From Streptomyces klenkii (GTDB lineage: Bacteria; Actinomycetota; Actinomycetes; Streptomycetales; Streptomycetaceae), in the NCBI RefSeq assembly GCF_003626645.1, contig NZ_RBAM01000004.1, positions 124,001 through 188,000 of the forward strand: a DNA stretch of 64,000 nucleotides, in the 5' to 3' direction. This document shows, piece by piece, positions 1 to 8,315 of this stretch. Every line of letters begins with the position of its first letter. The stretch's first letter is position 1. Made by a program: the position numbers and the translations under genes. The notes below the pieces were generated by a model. The model was given only the letters and a program-made list of their open reading frames with translations. It searched no databases and had not been told where the DNA came from.

Positions 1-469
1 AGTACGCGAGGTCGCTGCCCTCGCGCGACGGGTCCGCGTCCGCTTCCGTGGCCGCCCGCCAGGAGGCGTGCAGGGCGGCCAGCTCTTCGGTGACTCCGCC
101 GTGCAGCGGCCAGCACGGCCAGATGCGCAGGTGCAGTTGCGGGGCGTAGTGCTTGCCCAGCCAGTCCAGCCAGTCGGACAGCTTCCGCCAGTCGTCCTCC
201 GTGGCGCGGAGGGACCACGGCTGGTGCTCGCTTCCGAAAGCGGCGGAAGCGGCTGAAGCGGCGGCCGCCGCTGACGTCGCCGTCGCCGCCTCCACCGCGT
301 GCAACCGGTCGATGACCTCCGTCACGACCTCCGTGACCTCGGCCTGGTTCGCCTTGGTCCCCGACGCGAAGTTCTTGACCGCCGCCTCGAACTGGGTGCG
401 CCACTCCCGGAGGGTTTCGATCTCCTCGCGGAGGGCCTTCAGTTCTTCCAGCAGTTGTTTGTCTTCCAT
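1..469 (-). CDS. Hypothetical coiled-coil protein (C-terminus cut by window edge)
   Basis: I do not recognise a family. The start is ATG at 469, ten bases after a strong AAGGAGG. The frame stays open to the window edge, so the C-terminus is missing. The first 25 residues are Lys/Glu/Leu-rich and should form a short coiled coil. An Ala-rich linker follows at about residues 60-75, then a Trp-rich part with the motif DDWRKLSDWLDWLGKHYAP. It begins 20 bases after the stop of the coupling ATPase gene on the same strand, so the two are probably co-transcribed and it may be an accessory to that ATPase. The role is inferred from position only. Confidence 0.7.
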   Translation of the reverse strand, partial: MEDKQLLEELKALREEIETLREWRTQFEAAVKNFASGTKANQAEVTEVVTEVIDRLHAVEAATATSAAAAASAASAAFGSEHQPWSLRATEDDWRKLSDWLDWLGKHYAPQLHLRIWPCWPLHGGVTEELAALHASWRAATEADADPSREGSDLAY

Positions 470-489
470 GGCTTCCCGCCCCTCCTTAC

Positions 490-2322
490 TTACGCGACCG
501 GGTTCTCCACCGGCGGCGGCCCGATCCGCGACGCCCGCGTCGCGTGCTCGGCCGCCCGCAGCGCCGCCCCGTCCCGCCGCTGGTCCCACGGCAGCAGCTC
601 GGCGATGACGCCCGGCGCGCCGCGGAAGAGGAGGAGTGCCCGGCCGTGCGGCAGCTGGCGGATCTCCTCGGGGCGCAGGATGCGGCGTTCGCGCTCGACC
701 TCGTTGGTGCCGTAGCCGAAGAGGCGCTGGCTGTCGCGGGAGGTCGAGATCTCCGTGATCTCGGCCTCGCCGACGAGTTCGGAGAAGCGGCGCAGCGCCT
801 CGACGTCCTTCAGGCCGCCCATGACGAGCGTCGCCGCCGCGTTGTCGAGCAGCGTGTCGGCCTCGTGCTGGCCCCACCGGAGCACGGCCTGGGCCAGGGA
901 CTGGAGCGCGTAGACGATGTGGATGCCGTAGCCGCGCGCGTCGGAGGCGAGCGACGGCAGCTTCGGCAGCGGGGCGACGTTCGCGACCTCATCGAGGACG
1001 AGGCGCAGGAACGGGTCCAGCCGGCCGGACGGCAGGCGCGGGGCGCGCCGCTTCGCCGCGTCGACGACCTCGCCGAGCAGCATCGTCGTCAGCGGCGAGA
1101 CGTTCGTCGACGCGTTGGAGTCACTGATGAGGACGAGGGTGTCGCGGGAGGCGACGAACGCGTCCGGGCTGAAGGTGGGCACGCCTTCCTGCGGGGTGAC
1201 GCAGCGCAGCACCTTGCGCAGGGCGAGGGGCTCGATCTGGGCGGCGAGGGTCTGGCGGGTCGAGGCGACGGTCTCGTCGGCGCCGGTCGACACGGAGCGC
1301 AGCAGGACGTCCCAGCCGGGCTCGGCGTTGGGGTGGTCGGTGAGGATGGCCCGCGGTTCGCTGGCCTTCTCCAGGTTGGTGGCCCAGCGCATGACGTGCT
1401 CGATGGTCTTGCCCTCCAGCGCCGCGGCGTGCAGGAGCCGCGTCAGCGCGGAGGACGCCGTCTGCTGGAAGAAGCTGCCGTTGCTGGAGGAGCTGTCGTC
1501 CGCGCCCATGCCGACGGAGAACGACAGGGCGCGCGACGTCGCCGTCTCGCCCTCCTGGCAGCCGGCCACCGGGTCCCACACCATCTTGTGCGGCCAGCCC
1601 ACGGTGTCGAGCGGGTCGAAGACCCACACCCGGCCGAGCCGCGAGCGCGGTTCGGCGATGACGTCGAGGACGTCGGCGCGGGTGGAGGTGACGACGAGCG
1701 GGCCGGGGGCGTCGAGGCAGGCGGGGATGACGACGTTGCGGGACTTGCCGCCGCCGGACGGGGCGATGACCGCGACCGAGTCCTCCGGCGTGGCCACCAG
1801 CGGCTGCCCGCTGCCGACCTGCGTGCCGAGCATCCAGCCGACCTCGCGGAGCTCCGCGCGGGCGGCGGCCTTGGCGTCGTAGCGGCCGTCCTTGTCGGTG
1901 AACGACGTCGCGCGCGTCATCTTGGCGGCGGAGCGGGCGCGCTTCTCGCCGAGCATGTGGCGGGCCTCGGTCGCGGAGGCGAGGCCCTCGCCGCCCGCGC
2001 CGCGGGTACGGCGGTGCCGGGCCCGTACCGCCAGCACGACCAGGACGACCGGACCGAGCAGGATGCCGAGCCAGGCGGCGACGGTGACGGGGGCGGAGGC
2101 CGGTTCGATGCCGTCGCCGAGTCCCGCGAGGGGCTTGTGCGCGGCGAGGGCGCCGGCCGTGGCCAGGACGTTCGAGAGGGCCATGTGGTCGGCCGTGGCC
2201 CACACCGCCAGGTGCCAGCTGACGACCACGGCGATGAGCACGCCTGCGCCCTTGGCCAGGGCGATCTCGCCCTTGGGTCCGCCGCTCTCGTGCTTGCGTC
2301 CCACTTCGCGCGCGCCTGCCAC
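490..2322 (-). CDS. VirD4/TraD/TraG-family coupling ATPase, membrane anchored
   Basis: A 610-residue protein of the type IV secretion coupling-protein family, whose members dock DNA or protein substrates at a membrane pore and use ATP. Two hydrophobic N-terminal segments lie at about residues 27-43 and 79-99. A Walker A motif APSGGGKS is at about 187-194 and a Walker B LVLDE at about 441-445, followed by the family-typical stretch in which Ser/Ala-rich DARGYGIHIVYALQS replaces the TraG sensor region. No relaxase, integrase or other secretion gene is visible within the window, so conjugation is not demonstrated. Stand-alone copies of this family are common in streptomycete chromosomes. The downstream small gene starts 20 bases after its stop. 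Family assignment is firm; substrate unknown. Confidence 0.9.
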   Translation of the reverse strand: MAGAREVGRKHESGGPKGEIALAKGAGVLIAVVVSWHLAVWATADHMALSNVLATAGALAAHKPLAGLGDGIEPASAPVTVAAWLGILLGPVVLVVLAVRARHRRTRGAGGEGLASATEARHMLGEKRARSAAKMTRATSFTDKDGRYDAKAAARAELREVGWMLGTQVGSGQPLVATPEDSVAVIAPSGGGKSRNVVIPACLDAPGPLVVTSTRADVLDVIAEPRSRLGRVWVFDPLDTVGWPHKMVWDPVAGCQEGETATSRALSFSVGMGADDSSSSNGSFFQQTASSALTRLLHAAALEGKTIEHVMRWATNLEKASEPRAILTDHPNAEPGWDVLLRSVSTGADETVASTRQTLAAQIEPLALRKVLRCVTPQEGVPTFSPDAFVASRDTLVLISDSNASTNVSPLTTMLLGEVVDAAKRRAPRLPSGRLDPFLRLVLDEVANVAPLPKLPSLASDARGYGIHIVYALQSLAQAVLRWGQHEADTLLDNAAATLVMGGLKDVEALRRFSELVGEAEITEISTSRDSQRLFGYGTNEVERERRILRPEEIRQLPHGRALLLFRGAPGVIAELLPWDQRRDGAALRAAEHATRASRIGPPPVENPVA

Positions 2323-2528
2323 GCCGTGGACCCCCGTCCCTTGCTTGATGTGATCCCTTCAGATCGCTGCGACGTTAACACCTCCGTGCGACAGCTCGGG
2401 TGTTCGAGGCGCGGGGTGGGGACGTGTGCAGCGAAGGTGTTACGGAACGGGGAGGGCGCTACGGGGCCGGGGTACGGAGTGAGGGGGCGGGCCGCGTGGT
2501 TACGCGGCGGCTGCTCGGACGGCGCGGG

Positions 2529-3032
2529 TTACGCGGCGGCTGCGCGGGCGGCGCGCCAGGTCGGGCTGTCGACGTAGTGGTTGTCGAAGCGCTCCGACGA
2601 CTCCTTGATCTCCTCGACGCTCGCCTCGCCCCGGGCCACGCGGTCCAGCAGGCGGTAGTAGTCGAAGCGGGCCATGCCCGGCGTGAAGACGACCAGGGCT
2701 TCGGCGGAGTGGCCGGCCGCGGGGGCGAACGCGTGCGGCGTGCCCGGCGGTACGGCGAGGAAGTCGTTCTTGTGCAGGGTCAGGATGTCCTCCCCGACCA
2801 GCACCTCCAGCGCGCCGTCGAGGACGAGGAAGAACTCCGTGGCCCGGGTGTGGAAGTGGGCCGGGGCGCCGGCGGTGCCCTCGGCGAGCGTGGCGCGGTT
2901 GGTCGTGAACGCCCCGCCGGTGGTGTCCGAGTCGGCGAGGAGGGTGATCAGCGAGCCGGGGGCGTCGCTGAGGACGGTGGCCTCGGTGGAGCGGACGAGG
3001 AGGGGGGCGGCGGGCTTCTGCGTGCTGTTCAT
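2529..3032 (-). CDS. Cupin-domain protein
   Basis: A single-domain cupin of about 167 residues. The first cupin motif is seen as GAPAHFH followed by Glu and LVLDG, and the second as VPPGTPHAFAP. The His, His, Glu and later His are the usual metal ligands. Many members are small dioxygenases, isomerases or sensors, and nothing here fixes the substrate. ATG at 3032 is chosen; a GTG at 3041 three codons upstream is also possible, and neither has a strong ribosome-binding site. It diverges from the EntA-like dehydrogenase at 3262, so the 230 bases between them should hold two promoters. Pairing of a cupin with a short-chain dehydrogenase suggests a shared small-molecule pathway, which is inference. 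Confidence 0.85.
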   Translation of the reverse strand: MNSTQKPAAPLLVRSTEATVLSDAPGSLITLLADSDTTGGAFTTNRATLAEGTAGAPAHFHTRATEFFLVLDGALEVLVGEDILTLHKNDFLAVPPGTPHAFAPAAGHSAEALVVFTPGMARFDYYRLLDRVARGEASVEEIKESSERFDNHYVDSPTWRAARAAAA

Positions 3033-3261
3033 GTTGATCACTCTAGGCGGGGCAGTGTCCGGCCGTCTGGTCCATTTTTCGGCTGTGATCGTGGGCCACT
3101 TGAGGGTGCAGGCAGGGGCGGGCCGGGGCTGCTGCCCGGGTTTCCTTCTTTTTGTTTCGCCTCACCTGACGGAGTGAGAAAACCCCGCTTCACCTGCCAT
3201 CCAGTTTTGCTGAAAATTGTTCACGGACGTGCCATGAACTCCCGGGTATGGAGGTTTACAG

Positions 3262-4035
3262 ATGGAAGGAAAAGTCGCTCTCGTCACCGGGGCGGCAGGC
3301 GGGATAGGGGAATCGGTCGTCCGGACGCTCGCCGAAAGGGGGGTCACCGTCGCAGCGGTCGACAAGGACGCGGTCCGGCTGCGGGCCTGCGTCGAGAAAT
3401 TCACCGCGGACGGTCTGCCCGTGGCCGCGTTTCCCGGTGACGTCACCTCCAGTCCGGACGTGGAGTCCTTCGTCGACGCGGTCGAGCGGACGCTCGGTCC
3501 GCTGGACTACCTGGTCAACGCGGCCGGCGTGCTACGGCTCTCCGAAGCGCGGCGGCTGACCGACGAGGACTGGAAGTTCACCTTCGCCGTCAACACCAGC
3601 GGCGTCTTCTTCGTCTCCCGCGCCGTCGTCAACCGCATGGTGCCGCGGGGCAGCGGGGCCGTGGTGACGGTCGCCTCCAACGCGGCCGGTACGGCACGGG
3701 TGGAGATGGCCGCCTATTCGGCGTCGAAGGCCGCCGCCACGATGTTCACCAAGTGCCTCGGCTTGGAGGTCGCCAAATACGGGATCCGGTGCAATCTGGT
3801 GGCGCCGGGCTCCACGGAAACGCCGATGCTCAGTGATATGTGGAAGGACGAGGCCGCGGCACGAAAGGCTTCGATCGAAGGGGTCGCCAGTTCCTTCCGG
3901 GTGGGAATTCCGCTACGGAAGCTGGCCCGTCCGGAGAACGTCGCCCAGGCGGTGGTGTTCCTCCTCTCGGACGCGGCGTCCCACATCACGATGCACGACC
4001 TGACGGTGGACGGGGGTGCGGCGCTGGGTGTCTGA
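3262..4035 (+). CDS. EntA/DhbA-like 2,3-dihydro-2,3-dihydroxybenzoate dehydrogenase
   Basis: Classical short-chain dehydrogenase of 257 residues. TGAAGGIG (9-16) binds NAD(P), NAAG is at 86-89, and the catalytic residues are Ser139, Tyr152 and Lys156 in YSASK. The C-terminal part, with GIPLRKLARPENVAQAV, ASHIT and VDGGAALGV, resembles the DhbA/EntA subfamily, which oxidises 2,3-dihydro-2,3-dihydroxybenzoate to 2,3-dihydroxybenzoate in catechol siderophore synthesis. No isochorismate synthase, isochorismatase or AMP ligase is present nearby, so it is an orphan and may act on another cis-diol. GGAGG lies seven bases before the ATG. A strong hairpin with T-tract follows the stop. Confidence 0.85.
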   Translation: MEGKVALVTGAAGGIGESVVRTLAERGVTVAAVDKDAVRLRACVEKFTADGLPVAAFPGDVTSSPDVESFVDAVERTLGPLDYLVNAAGVLRLSEARRLTDEDWKFTFAVNTSGVFFVSRAVVNRMVPRGSGAVVTVASNAAGTARVEMAAYSASKAAATMFTKCLGLEVAKYGIRCNLVAPGSTETPMLSDMWKDEAAARKASIEGVASSFRVGIPLRKLARPENVAQAVVFLLSDAASHITMHDLTVDGGAALGV

Positions 4036-4055
4036 CCGTACGCCGGCTGAGCCGA

Positions 4056-4100
4056 GCGCCGTCGCGGGGCAGTTCCTGCCGCGACGGCGCGCTCGTTTTT
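4056..4100 (+). terminator. Rho-independent terminator after the EntA-like gene
   Basis: A perfect 12-bp inverted repeat, GCGCCGTCGCGG at 4056-4067 and CCGCGACGGCGC at 4079-4090, with an 11-base loop. It is followed by five T residues at 4096-4100 and begins 21 bases after the stop codon at 4035. Confidence 0.85.
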
Positions 4101-4174
4101 GTGCGGGGATCCAGAGTCCACCGTTGCCCCGCAACAACCCCCGCCGCAACGGCGGGCCACCACAACGGCGCAGA

Positions 4175-4217
4175 CCGGCGGTGCCGTACGAGCCGAGGCC
4201 CGGGACGGCACCGCCGG
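4175..4217. repeat. Dispersed GGCGGTGCCG palindrome, copy A
   Basis: Perfect inverted repeat CCGGCGGTGCCG (4175-4186) and CGGCACCGCCGG (4206-4217) around a 19-base loop. The same arms recur at 13602-13643, 13823-13860 and 37522-37562. This copy sits between the convergent EntA-like (+) and MFS (-) genes, after a dedicated terminator, and is flanked on the right by GCCGCGGTGGCTGAGC, a tail also seen in degenerate form at the 37.5-kb copy. Confidence 0.8.
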
Positions 4218-4254
4218 ATACCGCCGCGGTGGCTGAGCACCGCTGCGACGGAAA

Positions 4255-4274
4255 GAAGGGGGCGAGCCCCCTTC
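4255..4274 (-). terminator. Hairpin downstream of the MFS gene
   Basis: Inverted repeat GAAGGGGGC and GCCCCCTTC with a 2-base loop, 12 bases beyond the MFS stop codon on the minus strand. There is no long T-tract, so termination is likely but less certain than for the hairpin at 4056. Confidence 0.5.
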
Positions 4275-4286
4275 AGAAGAAACGGC

Positions 4287-5810
4287 CTACGCCTCCGTGC
4301 CCCCCGTTCGGGCCGTTGCCCTTGCCGGGGCCGGAGTCGGGGCCGTCGCACCGCCCCGCCGCAAAGAGGCCCCCGTGCGCCGCCGCAGTGCCAGCGCCGA
4401 GACCACCGCGCTCGCCGCGAAGGCCGCCGCCGCCAGGAGGAGGGCGAAGGCGTAGCCGGCGGACGTGGACGCCGCGGCCGTCTCGCCCGCCGACCGGAGG
4501 TCATTCGCGTGGGCCGTCGCCAAAGAGACGAGGATGGCGAGGCCGACCGTCGGGCCGACCTCCATCGCCGTGTTGACGACACCGCCCGCCAGCCCCGCCC
4601 GCGAGTCCTCAACGCCCTCCAGGGCGACAACCGTCGACCCGGAGAACACGCACGCGATCCCGACCGGGAAGACGATCAGCCCGGCCAGCATGGCCCCCGC
4701 GTAAGGACTGGACGCGCCCAGCATCCCGATGAGCACCAGCCCGCCCGCCGCGACCACCAGCCCGCCCACCATGACCGTGCGCCCGCCGAACCGCCCGATC
4801 AGCCGCCCCGCCAGCATCCCCGTCACGACCTGGGCCGCACTGAACGGCAGGAACGCCGCCGACGTGAGCAGCGGGGACGCGTCCCGCACCTCTTGGAAGT
4901 ACAGGGACAGCAGGAAGAAGATCGTGGACATGCCGGCGGAGCCGATGAAGACGGCCCACAGCGCCGTCGCCCGGTGCCGCCGCGCCAGGAACCCCAGCGG
5001 CACCAGCGGATCCGCCACCCTCAGCTCCACCACCACGAACGCGGCCAGCAGCAGCACCCCGGCCACCACCGGCCCCCACACCACACCCGCGCCCCAGGGC
5101 CGTTCGCCCGCCTGCACGAGCCCGTAGCTCATGACGGTCAGCCCGGCGGTGACCAGCACCGCACCAGGGACATCCAGCTTCACCCGGACCGGATCCGGCC
5201 CGGAGGGCAGCACGCGCCGCGCCGCGGCGACCGCGACCAGCGACACCACCACCGGCACCACGAACGCCCACCGCCACGACACCCACGTCGAGACCGTCCC
5301 GGACAGCAGCATCCCCGCCGTCGCCCCGAACCCGGCCAGCCCGCCCCACACCGCGAGCGCCCGCGCGTGCCGCGCGTCGTCGGGGTAGAGGGAGCGGACG
5401 AGGGACATCGCCGCGGGCGCCGCCAGCGCCGCCCCGACGCCCTGCACGAAGCGGCCCCCGAGCAGGAACGCGAACCCCGGCCCCAGACCCGCCGCGGCCG
5501 ACGCCAGGCCGAAGACCGCGGCCCCGGCCACCAGCGCCCGCCGCCGCCCGAGCAGGTCCCCCAGCCGCCCGCCCAGCATCAGCAGGCCGCTGAACGACAG
5601 CCCGTACGCCGCGCTGACCAGCGTCAGCTGCGCGCCGGACAGCCCGAGGTCGCTCTGGATCGCCGGCAGTGCCGGCGACAGCATCGTGATGGCCAGGATC
5701 AGGACGACCTGTACGGCGCCCAGCAGGGCGAACCCGCGTCCGGTACGCGCGCCCACAGCGGATGACGCGGACGGACCGGAAGGACCGGTCGGCATCGCGA
5801 CGGATGGCAT
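4287..5810 (-). CDS. MFS drug/metabolite exporter, DHA2-like
   Basis: About 507 residues of very hydrophobic sequence typical of major facilitator exporters. The loop motif GGRLGDLLGRRR follows the second helix (motif A), and a Gly-rich GVGAALAAPAAMSLV segment lies in the fourth to fifth helix region. Length and helix density suit the 14-helix DHA2 group of proton-driven multidrug exporters. ATG at 5810 is preceded by GAAGAAGGA at a suitable distance; longer readings extend into the intergenic gap. It begins 71 bases after the stop of the berberine-bridge-type oxidase on the same strand, so it probably exports the product of that enzyme. Substrate unknown. Confidence 0.9.
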   Translation of the reverse strand: MPSVAMPTGPSGPSASSAVGARTGRGFALLGAVQVVLILAITMLSPALPAIQSDLGLSGAQLTLVSAAYGLSFSGLLMLGGRLGDLLGRRRALVAGAAVFGLASAAAGLGPGFAFLLGGRFVQGVGAALAAPAAMSLVRSLYPDDARHARALAVWGGLAGFGATAGMLLSGTVSTWVSWRWAFVVPVVVSLVAVAAARRVLPSGPDPVRVKLDVPGAVLVTAGLTVMSYGLVQAGERPWGAGVVWGPVVAGVLLLAAFVVVELRVADPLVPLGFLARRHRATALWAVFIGSAGMSTIFFLLSLYFQEVRDASPLLTSAAFLPFSAAQVVTGMLAGRLIGRFGGRTVMVGGLVVAAGGLVLIGMLGASSPYAGAMLAGLIVFPVGIACVFSGSTVVALEGVEDSRAGLAGGVVNTAMEVGPTVGLAILVSLATAHANDLRSAGETAAASTSAGYAFALLLAAAAFAASAVVSALALRRRTGASLRRGGATAPTPAPARATARTGGTEA

Positions 5811-5881
5811 GATTCCTTCTTCCCCACGCTTCCTCGGAATTCCTAATTCCTTAGGCCCGCATTCCTCAGGCCCCGGATTCC

Positions 5882-7612
5882 TCAAGCCCCGCCCGGCAGC
5901 CGCACCGACTGCGCATGCCGGAACACGTCCCTCGGGTCCCACCGCGCCTTCGCCGCCTGCAACCTGCGGTAATTCCCCTTGAAATACAGCTCGTTCCACG
6001 GCACCCCGGACCCGTTCCACCGCGCCTCGTTCAGATCCGCGTCCGCGTAATTGACGAAGCACCCGTCCGTGACGTCACCCGGCCTCGGCACGCCCCCGGA
6101 CGCCGCGTAGACGTCCTGGTAGAACTCGCGGATCCACGCCAGATGCCGTGCGTCGTCGGCCGCTTCCTGCCAGAAGGTCACGTAGTGCAGCTTCATGACG
6201 GAGTCCCGCTGCGGCACAGCGGTGTCCCCCGCGCCCACCGCATTCACCCGCCCCCCGTACGCGCTGATCATCACCAGCGACATCGGACCGGCGTAGTCGC
6301 CCCGGCTCAGGTGCCGGTAGAAGGCCTTGAGCTGGTCCTCGGGAAAGCCCTTCCGCATGTACGCGGACTTGGCCTTGAACCGCATCGTGGTGTCGGGCGC
6401 GGTGAAGCCCGGCCAGGACGTGGTGGCGTGCAGCCAGGGGATCGTCCGCCGGTCGTCCACGCGGTACGCGATCCCCGCGCCCCGCCCGACCTCCGCCAGG
6501 AACGCGTCCAGCAGCCCGGCCGCACCCGGCACCGACGCGTCGATCTGCGTCGTCATCGAGAACGCCCCGGCCGACCGGTGCGCCGGCTTCAGCTGGCTGA
6601 ACAGGCTCGCGTACGGGGATCCGGGCGCGCTGTTGCGCTCGCACCACCGCCCGTAGTTCCGCAGGATCGTGCAGAACGCCGCCTCCGTCATGCCCTCCCA
6701 CGGCCACGAGACCGTGGAGACGAGCAGCTCGGAGGGCGGCTGCGGCAGCAGCCCCGCCGGATCGGCCCCGCCCGCGCCCCCGCCTGCACCAGCACCAGCA
6801 CCCGGCGAGCGCATCCAGTACCGCGTCACGACCCCGAGCGATCCGCCGCCCGCACCCGTGTGCGCCCACAGCAGCTCGCGCAGCGGGTCGTTCTCCTCCC
6901 GCGTGGCGAACACTTTCCTGGCGGTCCCGTTCGCGTCGACGACGACGGCCTCGATCCCGTACAGGTGGTCCACGACGAGCCCGTGCAGCCGGGACAGCGC
7001 GCCGTAGCCGCCGCCCACGATGTGCCCGCCCGCACCCACCGTGGGGCACGTCCCGCCGGGCACCGTGACGCCCCAGCCCTTGTACAGGGCGCGGTACGCG
7101 TCCCCCAGCCGGGCGCCCGGCTCGATGTAGAAGGCGCGCCGGGCCGGGTCGTAGCCGACCCCGTCCAGGAAGCTGGTGTCGATGACGAGCCGTACGTCGT
7201 CCGAGGTCACGAAGTCCTCGTAGCAGTGCCCTCCGCTGCGCACGGCCGGCTTGCGGCCCGTGTCGACCGCCTCTTGGACGGCCGCGAGCACCTGGTCGGC
7301 CGAGCCCACCAGGCGTACGGCGTCGGGCGTGCCGGTCCAGCGGCGGTTGGCGCCGCGGGCGAGGTCGGCGTAGCGCCGGTCGGAGGGACGGACGGTGAGC
7401 GGGCCGAAGACACCCGGCGCGCCCGCACCCGTACCTGTACCCGCGCCCGTACCCGTGCCCCCGTCGGCCACCGCACGCCCCACCGGCCCCGCCGGCACCG
7501 CCCCGGCGCCCACGGCCGCCGCACCCGCGACGACCTGCCGCCGCGTGAACCGCCGCCCGACCCCGCCTGCCCCCGTTGCCTTGCTCTCCCCCGTTGCCCT
7601 GCTCTCACGCAT
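5882..7612 (-). CDS. Tat-exported FAD-dependent oxidase, berberine-bridge-enzyme type
   Basis: About 576 residues. The N-terminus carries a twin-arginine signal (RRFTRRQVVAG, about 20-30) followed by an Ala/Gly-rich hydrophobic stretch, so export in folded form is expected. The FAD_binding_4 domain contains RSGGH (His119) and GGTCPTVGAGGHIVGGGYG (Cys179). In this family that His and Cys both attach FAD covalently, so a bicovalent flavin is likely. The C-terminal BBE motif is seen as FVNYADADLN and WNELYFKGNYRRLQAAKARWDP. Such enzymes oxidise sugars, alkaloids or polyketide glycosides. The ATG at 7612 overlaps the SRPBCC stop (ATGCGTGA), implying coupled translation; an in-frame start at 7657 is less likely. 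Confidence 0.9.
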   Translation of the reverse strand: MRESRATGESKATGAGGVGRRFTRRQVVAGAAAVGAGAVPAGPVGRAVADGGTGTGAGTGTGAGAPGVFGPLTVRPSDRRYADLARGANRRWTGTPDAVRLVGSADQVLAAVQEAVDTGRKPAVRSGGHCYEDFVTSDDVRLVIDTSFLDGVGYDPARRAFYIEPGARLGDAYRALYKGWGVTVPGGTCPTVGAGGHIVGGGYGALSRLHGLVVDHLYGIEAVVVDANGTARKVFATREENDPLRELLWAHTGAGGGSLGVVTRYWMRSPGAGAGAGGGAGGADPAGLLPQPPSELLVSTVSWPWEGMTEAAFCTILRNYGRWCERNSAPGSPYASLFSQLKPAHRSAGAFSMTTQIDASVPGAAGLLDAFLAEVGRGAGIAYRVDDRRTIPWLHATTSWPGFTAPDTTMRFKAKSAYMRKGFPEDQLKAFYRHLSRGDYAGPMSLVMISAYGGRVNAVGAGDTAVPQRDSVMKLHYVTFWQEAADDARHLAWIREFYQDVYAASGGVPRPGDVTDGCFVNYADADLNEARWNGSGVPWNELYFKGNYRRLQAAKARWDPRDVFRHAQSVRLPGGA

Positions 7613-8120
7613 CGCTGGCAACTCCAGCAACTTCGGTAACTTCGACAACTCCGGCATCGCCGAGCCCCTGGAGCGCGTGCTGCCGCAGCACCGTCGTCAT
7701 GGCGTCGAGGGTCGCGGCGAAGTCCGCGTCGAGCTCGTGGAGGTAGACGTTCTCGCGGAGCACGGCCGACGACGGGGCATCGGTGAGGGTGATGCTGAGG
7801 GTGAGCGTGAGGCTGCCGTGCTCGTCCTCGCCCATCTGGTTGGTGATGACGGCGATGTCGGAGGAGTCCGCGTGCCGGAAGGTGATGCGGCCGGCCGCCT
7901 CGTCCGGAGTGACGCGCTGGACGAGCAGCCGCGAACCGCGCCGGGCCTCGCGCAGAAAACCGTCCTCGTAGCGCTCCAGGATCCGGCAGTCGCTGATCGC
8001 CGGCACATAGCCGACGGGATGTTCCGCCTTGTGCAGCAGTACGCGCCACAGCCGCTCGCGCGTGGTGCACGGTGCGTCGGATGCGTCATCGACTTTACGG
8101 GTCCACGAGAGCGTAATCAT
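7605..8120 (-). CDS. AtaL-like SRPBCC protein (DUF1857)
   Basis: About 171 residues beginning MITLSWTRKVDD. The fold is probably the SRPBCC (START/Bet v 1-like) helix-grip cavity. The family resembles AtaL-like/DUF1857 proteins: an N-terminal strand, LWRVLLHKAEHPVGYVPAISDC, and a long C-terminal helix. Family members bind hydrophobic small molecules, and some act as cyclases or aromatases. Its stop overlaps the start of the exported oxidase, making a coupled operon SRPBCC - oxidase - MFS. It diverges from the short SDR at 8316 with an inverted repeat between them. The function is unproven. Confidence 0.7.
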   Translation of the reverse strand: MITLSWTRKVDDASDAPCTTRERLWRVLLHKAEHPVGYVPAISDCRILERYEDGFLREARRGSRLLVQRVTPDEAAGRITFRHADSSDIAVITNQMGEDEHGSLTLTLSITLTDAPSSAVLRENVYLHELDADFAATLDAMTTVLRQHALQGLGDAGVVEVTEVAGVASDA

Positions 8121-8170
8121 GCAGGGAAGTCTTCGCCGCATTCCCCGGCCCGGTCGAAGCTCTTTCCCTT

Positions 8171-8214
8171 ACTACGTCAGGTACTCCGCCAGGTGCCGCA
8201 CCACCTGACGTAGT
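8171..8214. promoter_or_regulatory. Probable operator in the divergent SRPBCC/SDR promoter
   Basis: Perfect 12-bp inverted repeat ACTACGTCAGGT (8171-8182) and ACCTGACGTAGT (8203-8214), spaced by 20 bases. A shorter repeat, CAGGTG and CACCTG (8190-8207), lies inside it. It lies between two divergent starts (8120 on minus, 8316 on plus), where a repressor could control both transcripts. The regulator is unknown; a TetR-family protein would fit the symmetry. Confidence 0.65.
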
Positions 8215-8315
8215 CAAACGCATATGCAGCCACCACGCCGCGATTCCCCTGATGCTGAAGGAAGTTGAGACGCCAGTCGGCACAGGTCGGATCAGGCCGG
8301 AACAGGGGAGACGCG

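Noticed and set aside
1..2322. Left end of an integrative conjugative element
   Set aside because: Only a coupling ATPase is present; no integrase, relaxase, replication gene or attachment repeats are seen in the window.
544..2577. 677-codon plus-strand frame opposite the coupling ATPase
   Set aside because: No hydrophobic core or motif; the minus frame has Walker A and B.
3840..5765. 641-codon plus-strand frame over the MFS gene
   Set aside because: Arg/Pro/His-rich shadow of a clearly hydrophobic transporter.
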